The position numbers and the translations under genes were made by a program. A model generated the notes under the pieces. The model saw nothing but the letters and a program-made list of their open reading frames with translations. It was not told the origin of the DNA and made no database searches. From positions 1,829,626 through 1,893,625 of the forward strand of contig NZ_QPKF01000001.1 of NCBI RefSeq assembly GCF_003339585.1: a stretch of DNA of 64,000 bases, in the 5' to 3' direction. This stretch comes from Exiguobacterium sp. RIT594. Lineage in GTDB: Bacteria; Bacillota; Bacilli; Exiguobacteriales; Exiguobacteriaceae. The number at the start of each line of letters is the position of its first letter. The first letter of the stretch is position 1. Of this stretch, positions 19,201 to 29,116 are shown one piece after another.

Positions 19201-19241
19201 AAAAGCACATTCCTCACAGATCAGCTGAGGAATGTGCTTTT
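19201..19241. terminator. Bidirectional terminator
   Basis: A perfect 16-bp stem (19201-19216 with 19226-19241) includes terminal A and T runs. It separates the sucrose hydrolase gene from the convergent acetyltransferase gene and reaches into the latter's stop codon. Confidence 0.92.
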
Positions 19242-19735
19242 CATTGAGGAGCTGTTTCTTTTTGAAGATCAAAGGCTAATATGTGTTGTTCGCCAATCGG
19301 GCCCATGACAGATTGTAACGTATCCACATAACCTGTTTTGAAGTACAAGGATTTTGCTGCGATATTCTTTTTATTGACCGCTAACGTAATTGCTGTCACT
19401 TCCGGAAAATGCTCATTCACGAATGCCGGTAATTGCATCATTGCTTCTTTGGCATATCCTTGTTGCTGATGTCGTGCATCGATTGAAAAAGCCCGTAACA
19501 GGACACTGCGTTCATCTGTCCGGTGTGTTTTCGGTGGATTTAAGTGCAGGATGAAGAATCCGACGACTTCCTTTTCTTTTTTAATGACGACAGGAAACTT
19601 ATCTGGATTGTTTAACGCTTCCGATACGACCTCGGTCGGAAATGTCGTAAATTGGATTTGTTCTTCCGGAAGAATAAACGCATCACATTGTTCATAATGT
19701 TCGTTCGTATACATAAACAGCTTTACTTGAGACAT
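19241..19735 (-). CDS. GNAT-family N-acetyltransferase
   Basis: A 164-residue GNAT protein with the acetyl-CoA loop HQQQGYAKEAMMQLPAF (Q-x-x-G-Y/F-G/A) and the later ITLAVNKKNIAAKSLYFKTGYV segment. Start ATG at 19735 follows GGAAGGCGG, and the preceding six codons of the open frame are not needed. Its strand is opposite to all neighbours, and it ends in a shared terminator. Substrate unknown. It resembles the YjcK/RimJ-like small acetyltransferases only in general fold. Confidence 0.83.
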   Translation of the reverse strand: MSQVKLFMYTNEHYEQCDAFILPEEQIQFTTFPTEVVSEALNNPDKFPVVIKKEKEVVGFFILHLNPPKTHRTDERSVLLRAFSIDARHQQQGYAKEAMMQLPAFVNEHFPEVTAITLAVNKKNIAAKSLYFKTGYVDTLQSVMGPIGEQHILAFDLQKETAPQ

Positions 19736-19826
19736 ACTTTTTCCGCCTTCCATTAGTCAAGGAGACACAACACTCCCCTTACATCTATTTCCATTTTACA
19801 TGTTCTAGATGTTTTAGCCAATGCTT

Positions 19827-19840
19827 CAGGAACGTTCCTG
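19827..19840. promoter_or_regulatory. 14-bp perfect palindrome upstream of the helicase gene
   Basis: CAGGAACGTTCCTG is a perfect inverted repeat in the divergent region between the acetyltransferase and helicase genes. It contains GAAC/GTTC arms but without the 4-base spacing of a LexA box. It may be an operator for either gene. Confidence 0.3.
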
Positions 19841-19960
19841 TAAAAGTTTTTATCTTTACTTATATTCCACTTCTTGTGTAGACTTAATCAATTGTCCGGC
19901 TGAAAATGCTAAACTAAGAAAAGAAAATTGAGTTTACAAAGGTAAGAGGTGAATAAACCG

Positions 19961-22135
19961 ATGTCCCCAGACTTTTTTGAACGCATGGAGATGGAAACCG
20001 GGACCAGATTAAATACGGTCCAGCGCCAAGCGATTGAGCACGATCGAGGTCCGCTCCTATTACTCGCTTCCCCGGGTTCAGGAAAAACAACAACATTGAA
20101 TTTTAAAATTGCCTATTTGATTCTCGAGAAAAAGGTGAATCCCCGGTCCATTCTCGGATTAACTTTCAGTAAAGCTGCTGCTCATGAGATGGCAGAACGT
20201 TTTCACGATTGGTTTCATCATTTAATCGGGACGACGGCTTCCTTTTCGACAATCCATAGTTTTGCCTTTCAAGTCGTCCGTGATTATGCGGCAACACATC
20301 GCCTTCAGTATACGATTATCGAAGGAGCCGTTGAAAAATCGGCAACACATCGTCCGGAACAGCCGTTGCATAAACGAATGATTCTTCGCCGGATTTTCCA
20401 AGAAATTAACCGGAGCGTCATTACGGAAGATCAGATGGATGAATTATTGCGAATGATTTCTTTCGTTAAAAATCGGTTATTGGCAACGAAGGATGTTGAA
20501 ACATTAAAAACGACCATTAAGCATTTTCCAGAGATTTACTCTGCTTATGAACAATTTAAACTGCGGGATCCCCTCCATCCGCTGATGGACTTTGATGACA
20601 TGTTGACGTATGCCAATACGATTCTGTCAGAAGATGCGTTACTGCTTAGATCGTACCAACGGCGTTTTGAGTATATTTTAACGGACGAAAGTCAGGATAC
20701 GTCGTTAGTCCAGCATCAACTTGTCGAAAAACTGGCATTGCCTCACAATAACCTTTGTGTCGTCGCCGACGATGATCAAACGCTGTACAGCTGGCGCGGT
20801 GCAGATGTATCAAAAATCATCCATTTTAAGGATACGTATCCCGATGCGACTGTATTGTACATGGAACAAAACTATCGTTCCTCTAAAGAAATCGTCGAAA
20901 CCGCCAATCGGTTCATCCAGCGTAATAAGGTCCGTTATCCGAAGAAGATGTATACGGAAAATCCCTCTTCCCGTGCCATCACCGTTGAAACGTTACCGGC
21001 GTACGAAGACCAAACGCGGTATGTCATTCGTCAATTACGCGAGGAAACGAATTTTAAAGAAGTAGCGATTTTATACCGCAACAACTCGTCCTCGATCAAT
21101 ATCATGAATGCCCTTGATCTAGCCGGTATCCCTTTTTATATCAAGGACGTCGACCATAAATTCTTTAGCCATTGGGTTTTAAAGGATATCTTACATTTCA
21201 TCGAACTGGCCAACGACCCTTCTAATGTGGATGTTTTGGCGCAAATTCATACGAAATTTGCAGGCTATATCTCAAAAGTTCAATTACAGCGTCTGTATGA
21301 ATTACGAAACGGCGAAAATGTATTTGATGTGTTGATTCAACATGTCGAGATGAAGTTTTATCAAAAAAAACAGCTCAAAACCATTAAATCGGTCTTCAAC
21401 GCTATACAAACCGCCCGACCTGCCGCTGCTTTGGCACTGATCCGTAATGAACTCGGTTATGAAAAAAATCTGAGGAAAATGAGTGACAGTCTTGGATTCA
21501 GCATTGATTTTTTACTTGAAATGCTCAACACGATTGAAAATGTCGCAAGTGATCTTCCGACCTCCCTTGCCTTTAAGGAACGGATTGTCCACCTCGAACA
21601 ACTCATGCGTCAAGCAAAATCGAACAAACAGCAAAATGCCGTCACGCTGTCGACTTTCCACAGTGCGAAGGGACTTGAGTTCGACCGTGTCTTCATGATT
21701 GATCTGATCAACGGTGTTCTTCCGTCGTCTGATAACATTAAATCGTATAAAGACGGGCAACTCGAAGAAATGGAAGAAGCCGTCCGTCTGTTTTATGTCG
21801 GGATGACACGGGCACGTCATGACCTTCATCTGTTGTCTTACCGCTATAAATCAAAACCGGTCGAAGAATCCTTATTCATCGCAAATATCCGGCAGATTCT
21901 CAACCCGGATCAAAAGGCACAAAAAGAAGCCCGCTACGCTTCACGTTTGAACAACCAACCGGCCGGTCCCCTTCTTGCCGTCGAGAAGAACATGCGGATC
22001 CGGCATACATCCTTCGGTGAGGGAACGATTGTTCATGTAATGGACGACGTTCTCGAGATTCAGTTTGATAAGGGCATCGATAAGCAACTGTCCCTGCAAG
22101 TCTGTTCCGAAAACCATCTGTTAACGATTCTTTAA
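19961..22135 (+). CDS. UvrD/PcrA-like superfamily 1 DNA helicase
   Basis: This 724-residue ATP-dependent helicase has motif I ASPGSGKTTTLNFK near residue 37, motif Ia TFSKAAAHEM, motif II DESQD, motif III VVADDDQTLYSWRGAD, motif IV EQNYRSSKEIV, motif V TLSTFHSAKGLEFDRV and motif VI LFYVGMTRAR. It is close in length to PcrA but has a divergent N-terminus and a C-terminal HTSFGEGTIV tail of the RNA-polymerase-contact type, so it may be a second UvrD-like paralogue. Start ATG at 19961 lies eight bases after AGAGGTG, and the frame's upstream GTG overlaps that site. It stands alone between regulatory DNA and a terminator. Confidence 0.93.
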   Translation: MSPDFFERMEMETGTRLNTVQRQAIEHDRGPLLLLASPGSGKTTTLNFKIAYLILEKKVNPRSILGLTFSKAAAHEMAERFHDWFHHLIGTTASFSTIHSFAFQVVRDYAATHRLQYTIIEGAVEKSATHRPEQPLHKRMILRRIFQEINRSVITEDQMDELLRMISFVKNRLLATKDVETLKTTIKHFPEIYSAYEQFKLRDPLHPLMDFDDMLTYANTILSEDALLLRSYQRRFEYILTDESQDTSLVQHQLVEKLALPHNNLCVVADDDQTLYSWRGADVSKIIHFKDTYPDATVLYMEQNYRSSKEIVETANRFIQRNKVRYPKKMYTENPSSRAITVETLPAYEDQTRYVIRQLREETNFKEVAILYRNNSSSINIMNALDLAGIPFYIKDVDHKFFSHWVLKDILHFIELANDPSNVDVLAQIHTKFAGYISKVQLQRLYELRNGENVFDVLIQHVEMKFYQKKQLKTIKSVFNAIQTARPAAALALIRNELGYEKNLRKMSDSLGFSIDFLLEMLNTIENVASDLPTSLAFKERIVHLEQLMRQAKSNKQQNAVTLSTFHSAKGLEFDRVFMIDLINGVLPSSDNIKSYKDGQLEEMEEAVRLFYVGMTRARHDLHLLSYRYKSKPVEESLFIANIRQILNPDQKAQKEARYASRLNNQPAGPLLAVEKNMRIRHTSFGEGTIVHVMDDVLEIQFDKGIDKQLSLQVCSENHLLTIL

Positions 22136-22184
22136 AAAAGACTCATTTTCCACTGGAGCTCGTCCGGTGAAAAATGAGTCTTTT
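22135..22184. terminator. Bidirectional terminator
   Basis: AAAAGACTCATTTT pairs with AAAATGAGTCTTTT around an imperfect loop region. It lies immediately after the helicase stop and just before the mscL stop on the other strand. Confidence 0.88.
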
Positions 22185-22189
22185 GTTGA

Positions 22190-22579
22190 TCATGTCATGC
22201 GTTCATCATTTTGACGGACCAGTGCATCACGGATTTCCGTAAGCAATTTTTCTTCCGTCGTCGGAGCTGCGACTTCTTCCGTCGTCTCCTCTTTCCGACG
22301 AAAAGCATTGATGCCTTTCACAAACAAAAACAAGGCGAAAGCGATCAAGATGAACTCAATGCTCGCTTGCAGAAATTGACCGTATAACAAATTAGCATTT
22401 CCGACCTCGACGGACAATCCTTTGACATCAATTCCACCGATGATAATACCGATCAACGGCATGAAAATACTGTCGACCAAAGATTTGATGATGCCACTGA
22501 AGGCAGCTCCGAGGATGACCCCTACCGCCAAATCAATGACATTTCCGCGAAACGCAAACTCCTTAAACGCTTTGAACAC
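22190..22579 (-). CDS. mscL: Large-conductance mechanosensitive channel
   Basis: A 129-residue homopentameric channel subunit that opens under membrane tension to release solutes on hypo-osmotic shock. The N-terminus FKAFKEFAFRGNVIDLAVGVILGAAF (amphipathic helix plus first membrane helix with the pore-lining glycines) and the second helix ASIEFILIAFALFLFVKGIN are diagnostic. The charged C-terminal bundle (TTEEKLLTEIRDAL) is present. It follows the Cof-type phosphatase by 20 bases and is probably cotranscribed with it. Confidence 0.96.
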   Translation of the reverse strand: MFKAFKEFAFRGNVIDLAVGVILGAAFSGIIKSLVDSIFMPLIGIIIGGIDVKGLSVEVGNANLLYGQFLQASIEFILIAFALFLFVKGINAFRRKEETTEEVAAPTTEEKLLTEIRDALVRQNDERMT

Positions 22580-22599
22580 TGCCGGTTGCCCCTCTCATT

Positions 22600-23493
22600 T
22601 TACGTCCATGCCCGATCAGCCAACTGACGAATCGCATAGCCAACCCCATTTTCATTATTTGTTTTCGTCACTTGATGGGCAATCGCTTTTGCGTCGTCAT
22701 GACCATTCCCCATCGCAATCGCCATACCGGCCACTTTGAACATCGGAACATCATTCAAGTTGTCCCCGATGACGGCGACTTCTTCGATCGACACTCCAAG
22801 GTGCTTTGCCAGTGTTTTGACCGCTGTTCCTTTATCGGCACCAAGTGCCATGACTTCGATGTTGTCATGACCGGACGACGTCACGTATACACCCTCCACT
22901 TTTTGTTCGATTTCTTCCCAGATTTTCTTCATCAGCTCCTGATCAAAAGAGAAAGAAATGAATTTAAAGACTTGGTTAGTTTGGTTACGGATGAACGAAC
23001 GGAAACCATCAATCATTTTCACATCTTCGTTGACATAATAGCGGTCATGGAAAAATTCCAACACATTTTTTGCCCGGTCGCTTTCCTGACTCATTTCCTT
23101 CAGCGAATCATAGGCCGCGTCAATCGTCGCCCCTTGTGCTGTGACAAGTCCTTTGTCACAAAACATTTCAAAGAAAACTTCATATTGACTGATGATGCCG
23201 TAAATTTGTTGCGCCTGTTCCGTCGTCAGCGTCGTCGCACTCAGCTCTTCGCCGTCGGCTGTTAAGACACGCGCTCCGTTAGACGCGATGATCGGGCACG
23301 TGATTCCTGCCTGATCCGTCAGTTCTTTCGCATTTAAGTAGTTCCGTCCTGTCGCAATCGCAAAATCAATGCCTTGTTCTTTTGCAGCTTCAATCGCCGC
23401 AATCGTTTCCGGTTCTATTTTCTGTTTACTGGATAACACCGTACCATCCATGTCTGAGATCAATAATTTGATTGCTTTTGCCAAAACGTTCAC
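22600..23493 (-). CDS. HAD-superfamily Cof-type phosphatase
   Basis: A 297-residue haloacid-dehalogenase phosphatase with a type IIB cap. Motif I is LLISDMDGTVLSS, motif II the Thr in FAIATGRN, motif III a Lys in LGADKGTAVKTLA and motif IV GDNLNDVPMF. Such proteins dephosphorylate sugar phosphates or flavin and pyridoxal phosphates in the cytosol, and the substrate is not readable. It may be cotranscribed with mscL. Although an antisense reading frame of 197 codons exists over the middle of this gene, it is a shadow. Confidence 0.92.
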   Translation of the reverse strand: MNVLAKAIKLLISDMDGTVLSSKQKIEPETIAAIEAAKEQGIDFAIATGRNYLNAKELTDQAGITCPIIASNGARVLTADGEELSATTLTTEQAQQIYGIISQYEVFFEMFCDKGLVTAQGATIDAAYDSLKEMSQESDRAKNVLEFFHDRYYVNEDVKMIDGFRSFIRNQTNQVFKFISFSFDQELMKKIWEEIEQKVEGVYVTSSGHDNIEVMALGADKGTAVKTLAKHLGVSIEEVAVIGDNLNDVPMFKVAGMAIAMGNGHDDAKAIAHQVTKTNNENGVGYAIRQLADRAWT

Positions 23494-23566
23494 TCTCCTT
23501 TATCTTTTTCCATTTTACTATACCATTTTCAGCATGATATTCCTGTTCCGACCCTTTTGATGCCGC

Positions 23567-25027
23567 TCAAAGGATCGGAGACAACAATCGGGAAATACTC
23601 TCTTTAAACTTAATGAGTCGGGATCGTTTTGCATATTTTTCAGCCGTCAGTTGCTCACAGACAAGACAGTCTGCCTCAAACAGACGGGCCAGTTCTTCTG
23701 CAACATGCTGATCGTAGACGATCGAGTTCATCTCAAAGTTCAATCTGAAGCTCCGGGCATCGATGTTCGTCGTTCCGACGGATGCGATTTCCCGATCGAC
23801 AACAATCGTTTTCGCATGGAGAAACCCCGGTTCATACGTATAGATTTTCGCCCCATAATCAATCAACTCACCGGCCGCTGCCGTCGTCGCCCAATAGACG
23901 AACGGATGGTCCGGCTTGTTCGGAATCATGATCCGGATTTCGACACCTGCCAGTAACGCCATTTTGCAGGCGTCCATATAACTGGTATCCGGAATGAAGT
24001 AAGGCGACTGAATATAAATCGATTGTTTGGCGGATAAAATCATTTTAATCAGCAGATTTTTGAGATGTTCCGTTCTTGAATCCGGACCCGACGTCACAAT
24101 CTGCATCGGCAGCTCCTGTTCAATCGAATGGGCGCCATAATAAAAAGCATTTTTTGCCGTATAGCTGTCACTGGCCTGATTCCAGTCCAAAATGAACCGG
24201 TCCAGTTGATTGTGGACGACTTCTCCTTCTAACCGGAAATGCGTGTCGCGCCAGTAGCCGAATTTTTCGTCGATCCCTAAATACTCCGTTCCGACGTTAA
24301 AGCCGCCGATATAACCAATCTTACCGTCGACGATACATGACTTCCGATGGTTCCGGTTGTTGAGACGGAAGTTGATCAAACCGATTGTCGGCGGGAAAAA
24401 AGCGAACACTTCCCCGTTGTATTTCATCAATTCCTTAAAGTCGGACCGTTTCAAATCCCGGGAACCGACTGCATCATAGAGCAACCGGACTTTGATTCCT
24501 TGTTTCGCTTTATGTGTCAAAGCGGCAATCAATGCTTGTCCCAGCGAATCCTTTTGAATGATGTAGTACTGAATGTTAATTTCGTGTTCCGCATTTACGA
24601 TGTCGGTCATCATCCGATTAAATTTTTGCTCGCCGTCCGATAAAATGACGACCTCATTTTTAAAACTAAGCAACGCATCGTTCGAGGCTAAATTCATCCG
24701 GATCAGTTGGTCATACCGGACGATAGCAGGATGACGCTGTTGTGTCTCGAATTTATCCAATTCGGTTAATTGAAGCGTCACGCGTCGTGATTGTTCTTGT
24801 TGTTCCGTTTGTTCGACGTGATAAAAATTTGTTTTTTTCAAGAGACGTCCAAAAAATAAATAAATCAGAAACCCGATCAACGGAACAAAATACAAAATCA
24901 AAACCCATGCCCATGTTGCGCCAATGTCTCGTCGTTCCAAAAAAATAACGGTGACGACCGCCAATAAATTCATGATAATCAAGCCGTAAGCCAATATGAC
25001 GAGCATCGTACTCAACACGTCAAGCAC
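23567..25027 (-). CDS. cls: Cardiolipin synthase (phospholipase D family)
   Basis: This 486-residue membrane enzyme condenses two phosphatidylglycerols into cardiolipin and glycerol. Two N-terminal membrane helices (about residues 4-28 and 36-58) precede two HKD motifs: NHRKSCIVDGKIGYIGG and LHAKTIVVDREIASVGTTN. Length and layout match ClsA-type enzymes of Bacillus. The gene is alone. No terminator was recognised between its stop and the phosphatase gene on the same strand, so some readthrough is possible. Confidence 0.95.
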   Translation of the reverse strand: MLDVLSTMLVILAYGLIIMNLLAVVTVIFLERRDIGATWAWVLILYFVPLIGFLIYLFFGRLLKKTNFYHVEQTEQQEQSRRVTLQLTELDKFETQQRHPAIVRYDQLIRMNLASNDALLSFKNEVVILSDGEQKFNRMMTDIVNAEHEINIQYYIIQKDSLGQALIAALTHKAKQGIKVRLLYDAVGSRDLKRSDFKELMKYNGEVFAFFPPTIGLINFRLNNRNHRKSCIVDGKIGYIGGFNVGTEYLGIDEKFGYWRDTHFRLEGEVVHNQLDRFILDWNQASDSYTAKNAFYYGAHSIEQELPMQIVTSGPDSRTEHLKNLLIKMILSAKQSIYIQSPYFIPDTSYMDACKMALLAGVEIRIMIPNKPDHPFVYWATTAAAGELIDYGAKIYTYEPGFLHAKTIVVDREIASVGTTNIDARSFRLNFEMNSIVYDQHVAEELARLFEADCLVCEQLTAEKYAKRSRLIKFKESISRLLSPIL

Positions 25028-25104
25028 TGGATCTCCTCCTTTGTTCTACCTGTCACCTTTTCCCGCTGCAATGTATAAGGTATTCCTTATTTTCAAAGTA
25101 AATA

Positions 25105-25152
25105 AAACAAAAAAGTGCAGGAAACTCCTAAAAAAGATGGAGTTTCCTGCAC
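25105..25152 (-). terminator. Terminator of the hem operon
   Basis: A perfect 14-bp stem (25115-25128 with 25139-25152) is followed by a U tract on the minus strand, 12 bases after the hemY stop. Confidence 0.93.
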
Positions 25153-25163
25153 TGGATAAGATT

Positions 25164-26588
25164 TTACGTTTCATTGACGGATTCATCCGCGTGGGATTGT
25201 TCCAATTCAATTGATTCAACCATTGTTTTTGCACTGGCTACACAATCCGGCAATCCTACCCCGTCATAGGCAAGTCCTGCGAGATAAATGCCGGGATATT
25301 GTGCCAATACTTCCTCCCGGACGCGCTGAATTCGATCGGCATGACCGACTGTATATGCAGGAAGACCATCTACCAACCGGCTGATGATGACTTGTTTCGG
25401 TTCTAATGCCCGTCCGCAAATCTTTTCTAAATCCTGCAACACAGCTTGTTGCAGAACTTCATCTGATTCATAAACCAAATGATCATTGCCCGGTCGACCG
25501 ACGAATGCACGCAGGACCGTATGATCCGGAGCGGAATGATTCCATTTTTGATCGATCGCCGTACAGGCCGTGATGGAATACGGTGCCCGTCGATTGACGA
25601 CAAAACCTGTTCCTTCAATCGGTAACGACTCTTGTTGATCAAAAATCATCGTAATCGTTGCCGTCGAGTGCGTCGTCAACTGTTCAAGCTCCGGCAAGTG
25701 GGCATCCGGCAACAATTTGACGACTTGAGGATGCGGAATCGTCAAGAGTACGTAATCTGCATACTCCGGACCATGATCCGTTTTCAACCGGTAGCGTCCG
25801 TCTTCACGTGAAATCTCAAGCAATGGCGTTTCCAGCCGCACTTCCGAACGTTCGAGCATCTCTTCCAATCGTTCAATCAACGATTCGAGTCCTGTTTCAA
25901 GCGATAAAAACTGTCCCGTCGCTTTGATTGTTGTTTGCGGAGTCTGCGGCAATTGATCGAGCGGACGCATTAAACGCATCCCTTCAAACAATGAACCGGC
26001 TTTTTGTTCGTTCGCGACGAATTGGGGATACGTCGCAAACGTACTCATCTGATCGATGTTACCGGCATAAATCCCGGATAACAAAGGTTCAATCAGTTTT
26101 TCGACTAGTGCATCCCCGAGCCGCGGACGTAAATACTCTCCGAGCGGAATGTCCTGTTCAGGAATCCTTAACTCCTCCGATGGATGTAACAACAAGTCAG
26201 CGACTTCCTGTTTTTCCTGTTCTGTCAGTAACGTCGTTTCCCGAAACAGATCAAGATCCGTCGGAATTCCCATGACCGCCCCCTTAGGAATCGGGTGAAG
26301 ACCACCCGTATCCAAAATAAAAGCTTGGGACGTGTTATTTCGGACCAGTTTTTCACCCAGTCCGATTGCTTCAATCAAATCCGTCAAAATATGTTTTCGG
26401 GCGACGTAAGAATCCGGTCCGCGTTCAATCGTAAAACCATCTTCTCGGTACGTCGCGACTTTTCCGCCCAGACGTTCTCCGGCTTCAAGCAACGTGATGT
26501 TCAAATCAGGAAAAGTACGTTCTGCGTAATAGGCAGCGGCAAGACCAGTAATACCACCGCCGACGATGACGAGACGTTTACTTGACAT
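25164..26588 (-). CDS. hemY: Coproporphyrinogen III / protoporphyrinogen oxidase
   Basis: A 474-residue FAD flavoenzyme with the dinucleotide fold [21 protein letters not shown] at the N-terminus, followed by [15 protein letters not shown] and the family block [11 protein letters not shown]. The C-terminal FAD contact is [18 protein letters not shown]. In Firmicutes this enzyme (CgoX) oxidises coproporphyrinogen III to coproporphyrin III, the second-to-last stages of the coproporphyrin-dependent haem route. It overlaps the hemH stop by 11 bases and is last in hemEHY. HemQ is not in the window. Confidence 0.94.
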   Translation of the reverse strand: MSSKRLVIVGGGITGLAAAYYAERTFPDLNITLLEAGERLGGKVATYREDGFTIERGPDSYVARKHILTDLIEAIGLGEKLVRNNTSQAFILDTGGLHPIPKGAVMGIPTDLDLFRETTLLTEQEKQEVADLLLHPSEELRIPEQDIPLGEYLRPRLGDALVEKLIEPLLSGIYAGNIDQMSTFATYPQFVANEQKAGSLFEGMRLMRPLDQLPQTPQTTIKATGQFLSLETGLESLIERLEEMLERSEVRLETPLLEISREDGRYRLKTDHGPEYADYVLLTIPHPQVVKLLPDAHLPELEQLTTHSTATITMIFDQQESLPIEGTGFVVNRRAPYSITACTAIDQKWNHSAPDHTVLRAFVGRPGNDHLVYESDEVLQQAVLQDLEKICGRALEPKQVIISRLVDGLPAYTVGHADRIQRVREEVLAQYPGIYLAGLAYDGVGLPDCVASAKTMVESIELEQSHADESVNET

Positions 26589-27510
26589 AACTGCCGACCT
26601 GTTTCGAAACAGCCTCGGTGACTGCTTTCATGAAGGCAGGATCTGCATTCGGCATAATCGGACGTGCGTAATGAATGCCCAGTTCGTCACAGACGACTTT
26701 ACACTCATAATCATTGTCGAACAGGACTTCCAAGTGATCGGCAACGAATCCGACAGGAACGTAGACGAATGCTTCATACCCTTTTGCTTCATAAACGTCA
26801 CGCGTCAAATCTTGTACATCTGGTCCTAGCCAAGGTTCTGGCGTTTGTCCGGCTGATTGCCAGCCTGTGATCATATGTTTGACACCGGCACGTGCCGCAA
26901 TCAGATCTGCTGTCTCTTTTAATTGTTCCGGGTACGGATCACCGTTCGCGATGATTTTTTCCGGTAAACTGTGTGCGGACACGACCAAGACCGCTTTTTC
27001 TTCCGGTACCGGTAATGCATCAAACGTTTTCCGGATTTCTTTACCCCACCAGTCAATGAACGCTTCTTCTTTGTACCATGACTCAACAGAAGCCAAATGA
27101 ATGCCGTGTTTATCTGCCACTTCTTTCGCCCGACCGTTGTATGAACGGATGCTGAACGTCGAGTAGTGCGGTGCAAGTACGACCGTGACTGCTTCTGTGA
27201 TACCGTCTTTCGCCATTTGTTCTACAGCATCCTCGACGAACGGTTCAATATGCTTCAGACCCAAATACAGTTTGAATTCGATTTCGCCCGCATATTTTTC
27301 CGACAATTGGCGGTGTAATTCTTCCGCTTGATCGATCGTAACTTGCGCCAGCGGTGAAACACCACCGATTGCTTCATACCGTTCTGTCAGTTCAGCCAAT
27401 GCTTCTGGAGACGGTTTCCGTCCGCGACGGATATGTGTGTAATACCGCTCAATGTCTTCCGGTTTGTAGGGCGTACCATACGCCATGACGAGTAATCCTA
27501 ATGTTTTCAT
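26578..27510 (-). CDS. hemH: Coproporphyrin/protoporphyrin ferrochelatase
   Basis: A 310-residue enzyme that inserts ferrous iron into the porphyrin ring. Ferrochelatase blocks seen: the N-terminal [29 protein letters not shown], the active-site histidine in [12 protein letters not shown], the [17 protein letters not shown] segment and a conserved glutamate in the C-terminal [17 protein letters not shown]. In Bacillales the preferred substrate is coproporphyrin III (CpfC). It overlaps hemE by four bases (ATGA). Length matches the monomeric Gram-positive type. Confidence 0.96.
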   Translation of the reverse strand: MKTLGLLVMAYGTPYKPEDIERYYTHIRRGRKPSPEALAELTERYEAIGGVSPLAQVTIDQAEELHRQLSEKYAGEIEFKLYLGLKHIEPFVEDAVEQMAKDGITEAVTVVLAPHYSTFSIRSYNGRAKEVADKHGIHLASVESWYKEEAFIDWWGKEIRKTFDALPVPEEKAVLVVSAHSLPEKIIANGDPYPEQLKETADLIAARAGVKHMITGWQSAGQTPEPWLGPDVQDLTRDVYEAKGYEAFVYVPVGFVADHLEVLFDNDYECKVVCDELGIHYARPIMPNADPAFMKAVTEAVSKQVGSYVK

Positions 27511-28553
27511 TTCGCTACCTCCATTTTTTCTTTCGAGTAATCATGGATATATGCAGTGAGACGTTTTAAGACTTCCGGATCCACTTCCGGGAAAATACCG
27601 TGTCCTAAATTAAAGATGAAACCGGGACGTTTCATTCCCATATCAAGAATTTCTTTTGTTTTCGCTTCGAGAATCTCCCAAGGGGCAAGCAGGTAAGAGG
27701 GATCCAGATTTCCCTGTAAGGTTTTCGTCAGTCCGCGTTCACGTGCTGCATCTACCGACAACCGCCAGTCGAGTCCGACGACGTCGAGCGGCAGATCATG
27801 CCATTCTTCCGCCAAGTGACTTGCTCCGACACCAAACATGATCATCGGAACGCCTGTTTCTTTTAATTCCGTAAAAATACGTTCCATCGTCGGTTTGATA
27901 TACAGGACATAATCATTTCGGCTTGTCGTCCCGACCCACGAATCAAAGATTTGGAATGCCTGGATACCGGCATCGACTTGTGCCTTGATATAATCAATGA
28001 CCATATCTCCGAGTTTCTCCATTAAAGCATGCCATACATCAGGATGACCATACATCAATGCTTTCGTTTTATGGTAGCCTTTTGACGGACCACCCTCGAT
28101 CATATAACTGGCTAGTGTAAACGGAGCTCCCGAAAAACCGATTAACGGCACTTCAAGACGTTCACGCAACAGCTTAATCGTTTCAAAAATGTAGGGAATA
28201 TCTTCTTTTTTAAATGGTTGGAGCGCTTGAACATCATCCATTGTCCGAATCGGGTTAGCGATGACAGGACCAATGCCGCTTTTAATCTCGACGTCGACAC
28301 CCATCGAAGGCAACGGTGTCATAATATCTTTATAAAGAATCGCTGCGTCGACTCCCAACTGCTTCACTGGTAGTTCTGTGACATAGGCGCACAACTCAGG
28401 GTCATGGGTAATCTCAAACAATGTCCGTGTCTTTTTGATTTCACGATACTCCGCTTGATACCGACCTGCTTGCCGCATATACCAGACCGGTACATGGCTT
28501 ACTTCTTCGCCACGAATGGCTCGCAAAAATGTATCATTAAAGTTTTTCATCAT
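27507..28553 (-). CDS. hemE: Uroporphyrinogen decarboxylase
   Basis: A 348-residue enzyme that removes four carboxyl groups from uroporphyrinogen III to make coproporphyrinogen III. The N-terminal signature [18 protein letters not shown] is perfect, and the second signature region lies around [18 protein letters not shown]. Two adjacent ATGs (28553 and 28550) follow AAAGGGG. It is the first gene of hemE-hemH-hemY, whose order matches B. subtilis. A 13-bp palindrome overlaps its likely promoter. Confidence 0.96.
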   Translation of the reverse strand: MMKNFNDTFLRAIRGEEVSHVPVWYMRQAGRYQAEYREIKKTRTLFEITHDPELCAYVTELPVKQLGVDAAILYKDIMTPLPSMGVDVEIKSGIGPVIANPIRTMDDVQALQPFKKEDIPYIFETIKLLRERLEVPLIGFSGAPFTLASYMIEGGPSKGYHKTKALMYGHPDVWHALMEKLGDMVIDYIKAQVDAGIQAFQIFDSWVGTTSRNDYVLYIKPTMERIFTELKETGVPMIMFGVGASHLAEEWHDLPLDVVGLDWRLSVDAARERGLTKTLQGNLDPSYLLAPWEILEAKTKEILDMGMKRPGFIFNLGHGIFPEVDPEVLKRLTAYIHDYSKEKMEVAK

Positions 28554-28625
28554 AACTACCCCTTTATACTCGTTCTAACGCCCCAAAATAACGCACGATA
28601 AGTTTGTGAACACAGAAACATTATA

Positions 28626-28638
28626 TCTGAAATTCAGA
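28626..28638. promoter_or_regulatory. Palindrome over the hemE promoter region
   Basis: TCTGAAATTCAGA is a perfect 13-bp inverted repeat (6-1-6). On the minus strand it abuts a TATAAT -10-like hexamer, about 73 bases before hemE. A role as an operator is inferred from position. Confidence 0.4.
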
Positions 28639-28696
28639 ACGGTGTGCCAATAAATCGTTTACAAAATTACAGTTCTGTTACGCGTTCATCAAATGT

Positions 28697-28999
28697 TCAC
28701 CGTTTCTTATAAAGTCCGAAGGCAGCATTCAACTGTCCACGAATTAAATCGGAACGTTGCTGTTCCGTTACTTTCCGTTCCTTCTCGCGGATTTCATGTG
28801 TCCGCCACCCATCTTCGATCTTTTCTGCAACTTCTACCAATCGTTCAATATCTGTAAACGAGTATTTTCTTGTTTTCCCGTTCGTCCGCTCCGGAAAAAT
28901 CAATTTCCGTTCTTCATAGTAACGAATTTGACGTTCCGATAACCCGGTCAATTCGCAGACAATCCCAATCGTCATCACCTTCTTCTCCCGGTAGTTCAT
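28697..28999 (-). CDS. tnrA: Nitrogen regulator TnrA (MerR family)
   Basis: This 100-residue regulator has an N-terminal MerR-type helix-turn-helix (VMTIGIVCELTGLSERQIRYYEERKL, with YSFTDIERLVEVAEKIEDG) and a short C-terminal tail ending GQLNAAFGLYKKR. Bacillus TnrA ends in the same way, and that tail binds feedback-inhibited glutamine synthetase. TnrA activates and represses genes under nitrogen limitation. The start is ATG at 28999, eight bases from GGAG, rather than an upstream GTG overlapping the ribosome site. It diverges from the ammonium transporter gene with a perfect TnrA box between. GlnR is a close relative, but the tail and neighbour favour TnrA. Confidence 0.88.
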   Translation of the reverse strand: MNYREKKVMTIGIVCELTGLSERQIRYYEERKLIFPERTNGKTRKYSFTDIERLVEVAEKIEDGWRTHEIREKERKVTEQQRSDLIRGQLNAAFGLYKKR

Positions 29000-29028
29000 C
29001 TTCGTCACTCCTTTCCTTCAAAATACCA

Positions 29029-29045
29029 TGTCAGATTTTCTGACA
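29029..29045. promoter_or_regulatory. TnrA/GlnR operator between tnrA and amtB
   Basis: TGTCAGATTTTCTGACA fits TGTNAN7TNACA perfectly and is itself a palindrome with 6-bp arms. It lies 30 bases before tnrA and 72 before amtB. In Bacillus such a site about 49 bases upstream of the start point activates nrgA (amtB), and tnrA autoregulates. Confidence 0.88.
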
Positions 29046-29116
29046 CAAGACGTTTCTTGGAAAGGATTTCCGTCTAAAGTAAACACATACTTTAAATTGA
29101 TAAAGGAGGAACGACG

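Noticed and set aside
22672..23265. 197-codon open frame on the plus strand
   Set aside because: It lies wholly antisense to the Cof-type phosphatase gene, whose motifs are all intact; no ribosome site and no family likeness.
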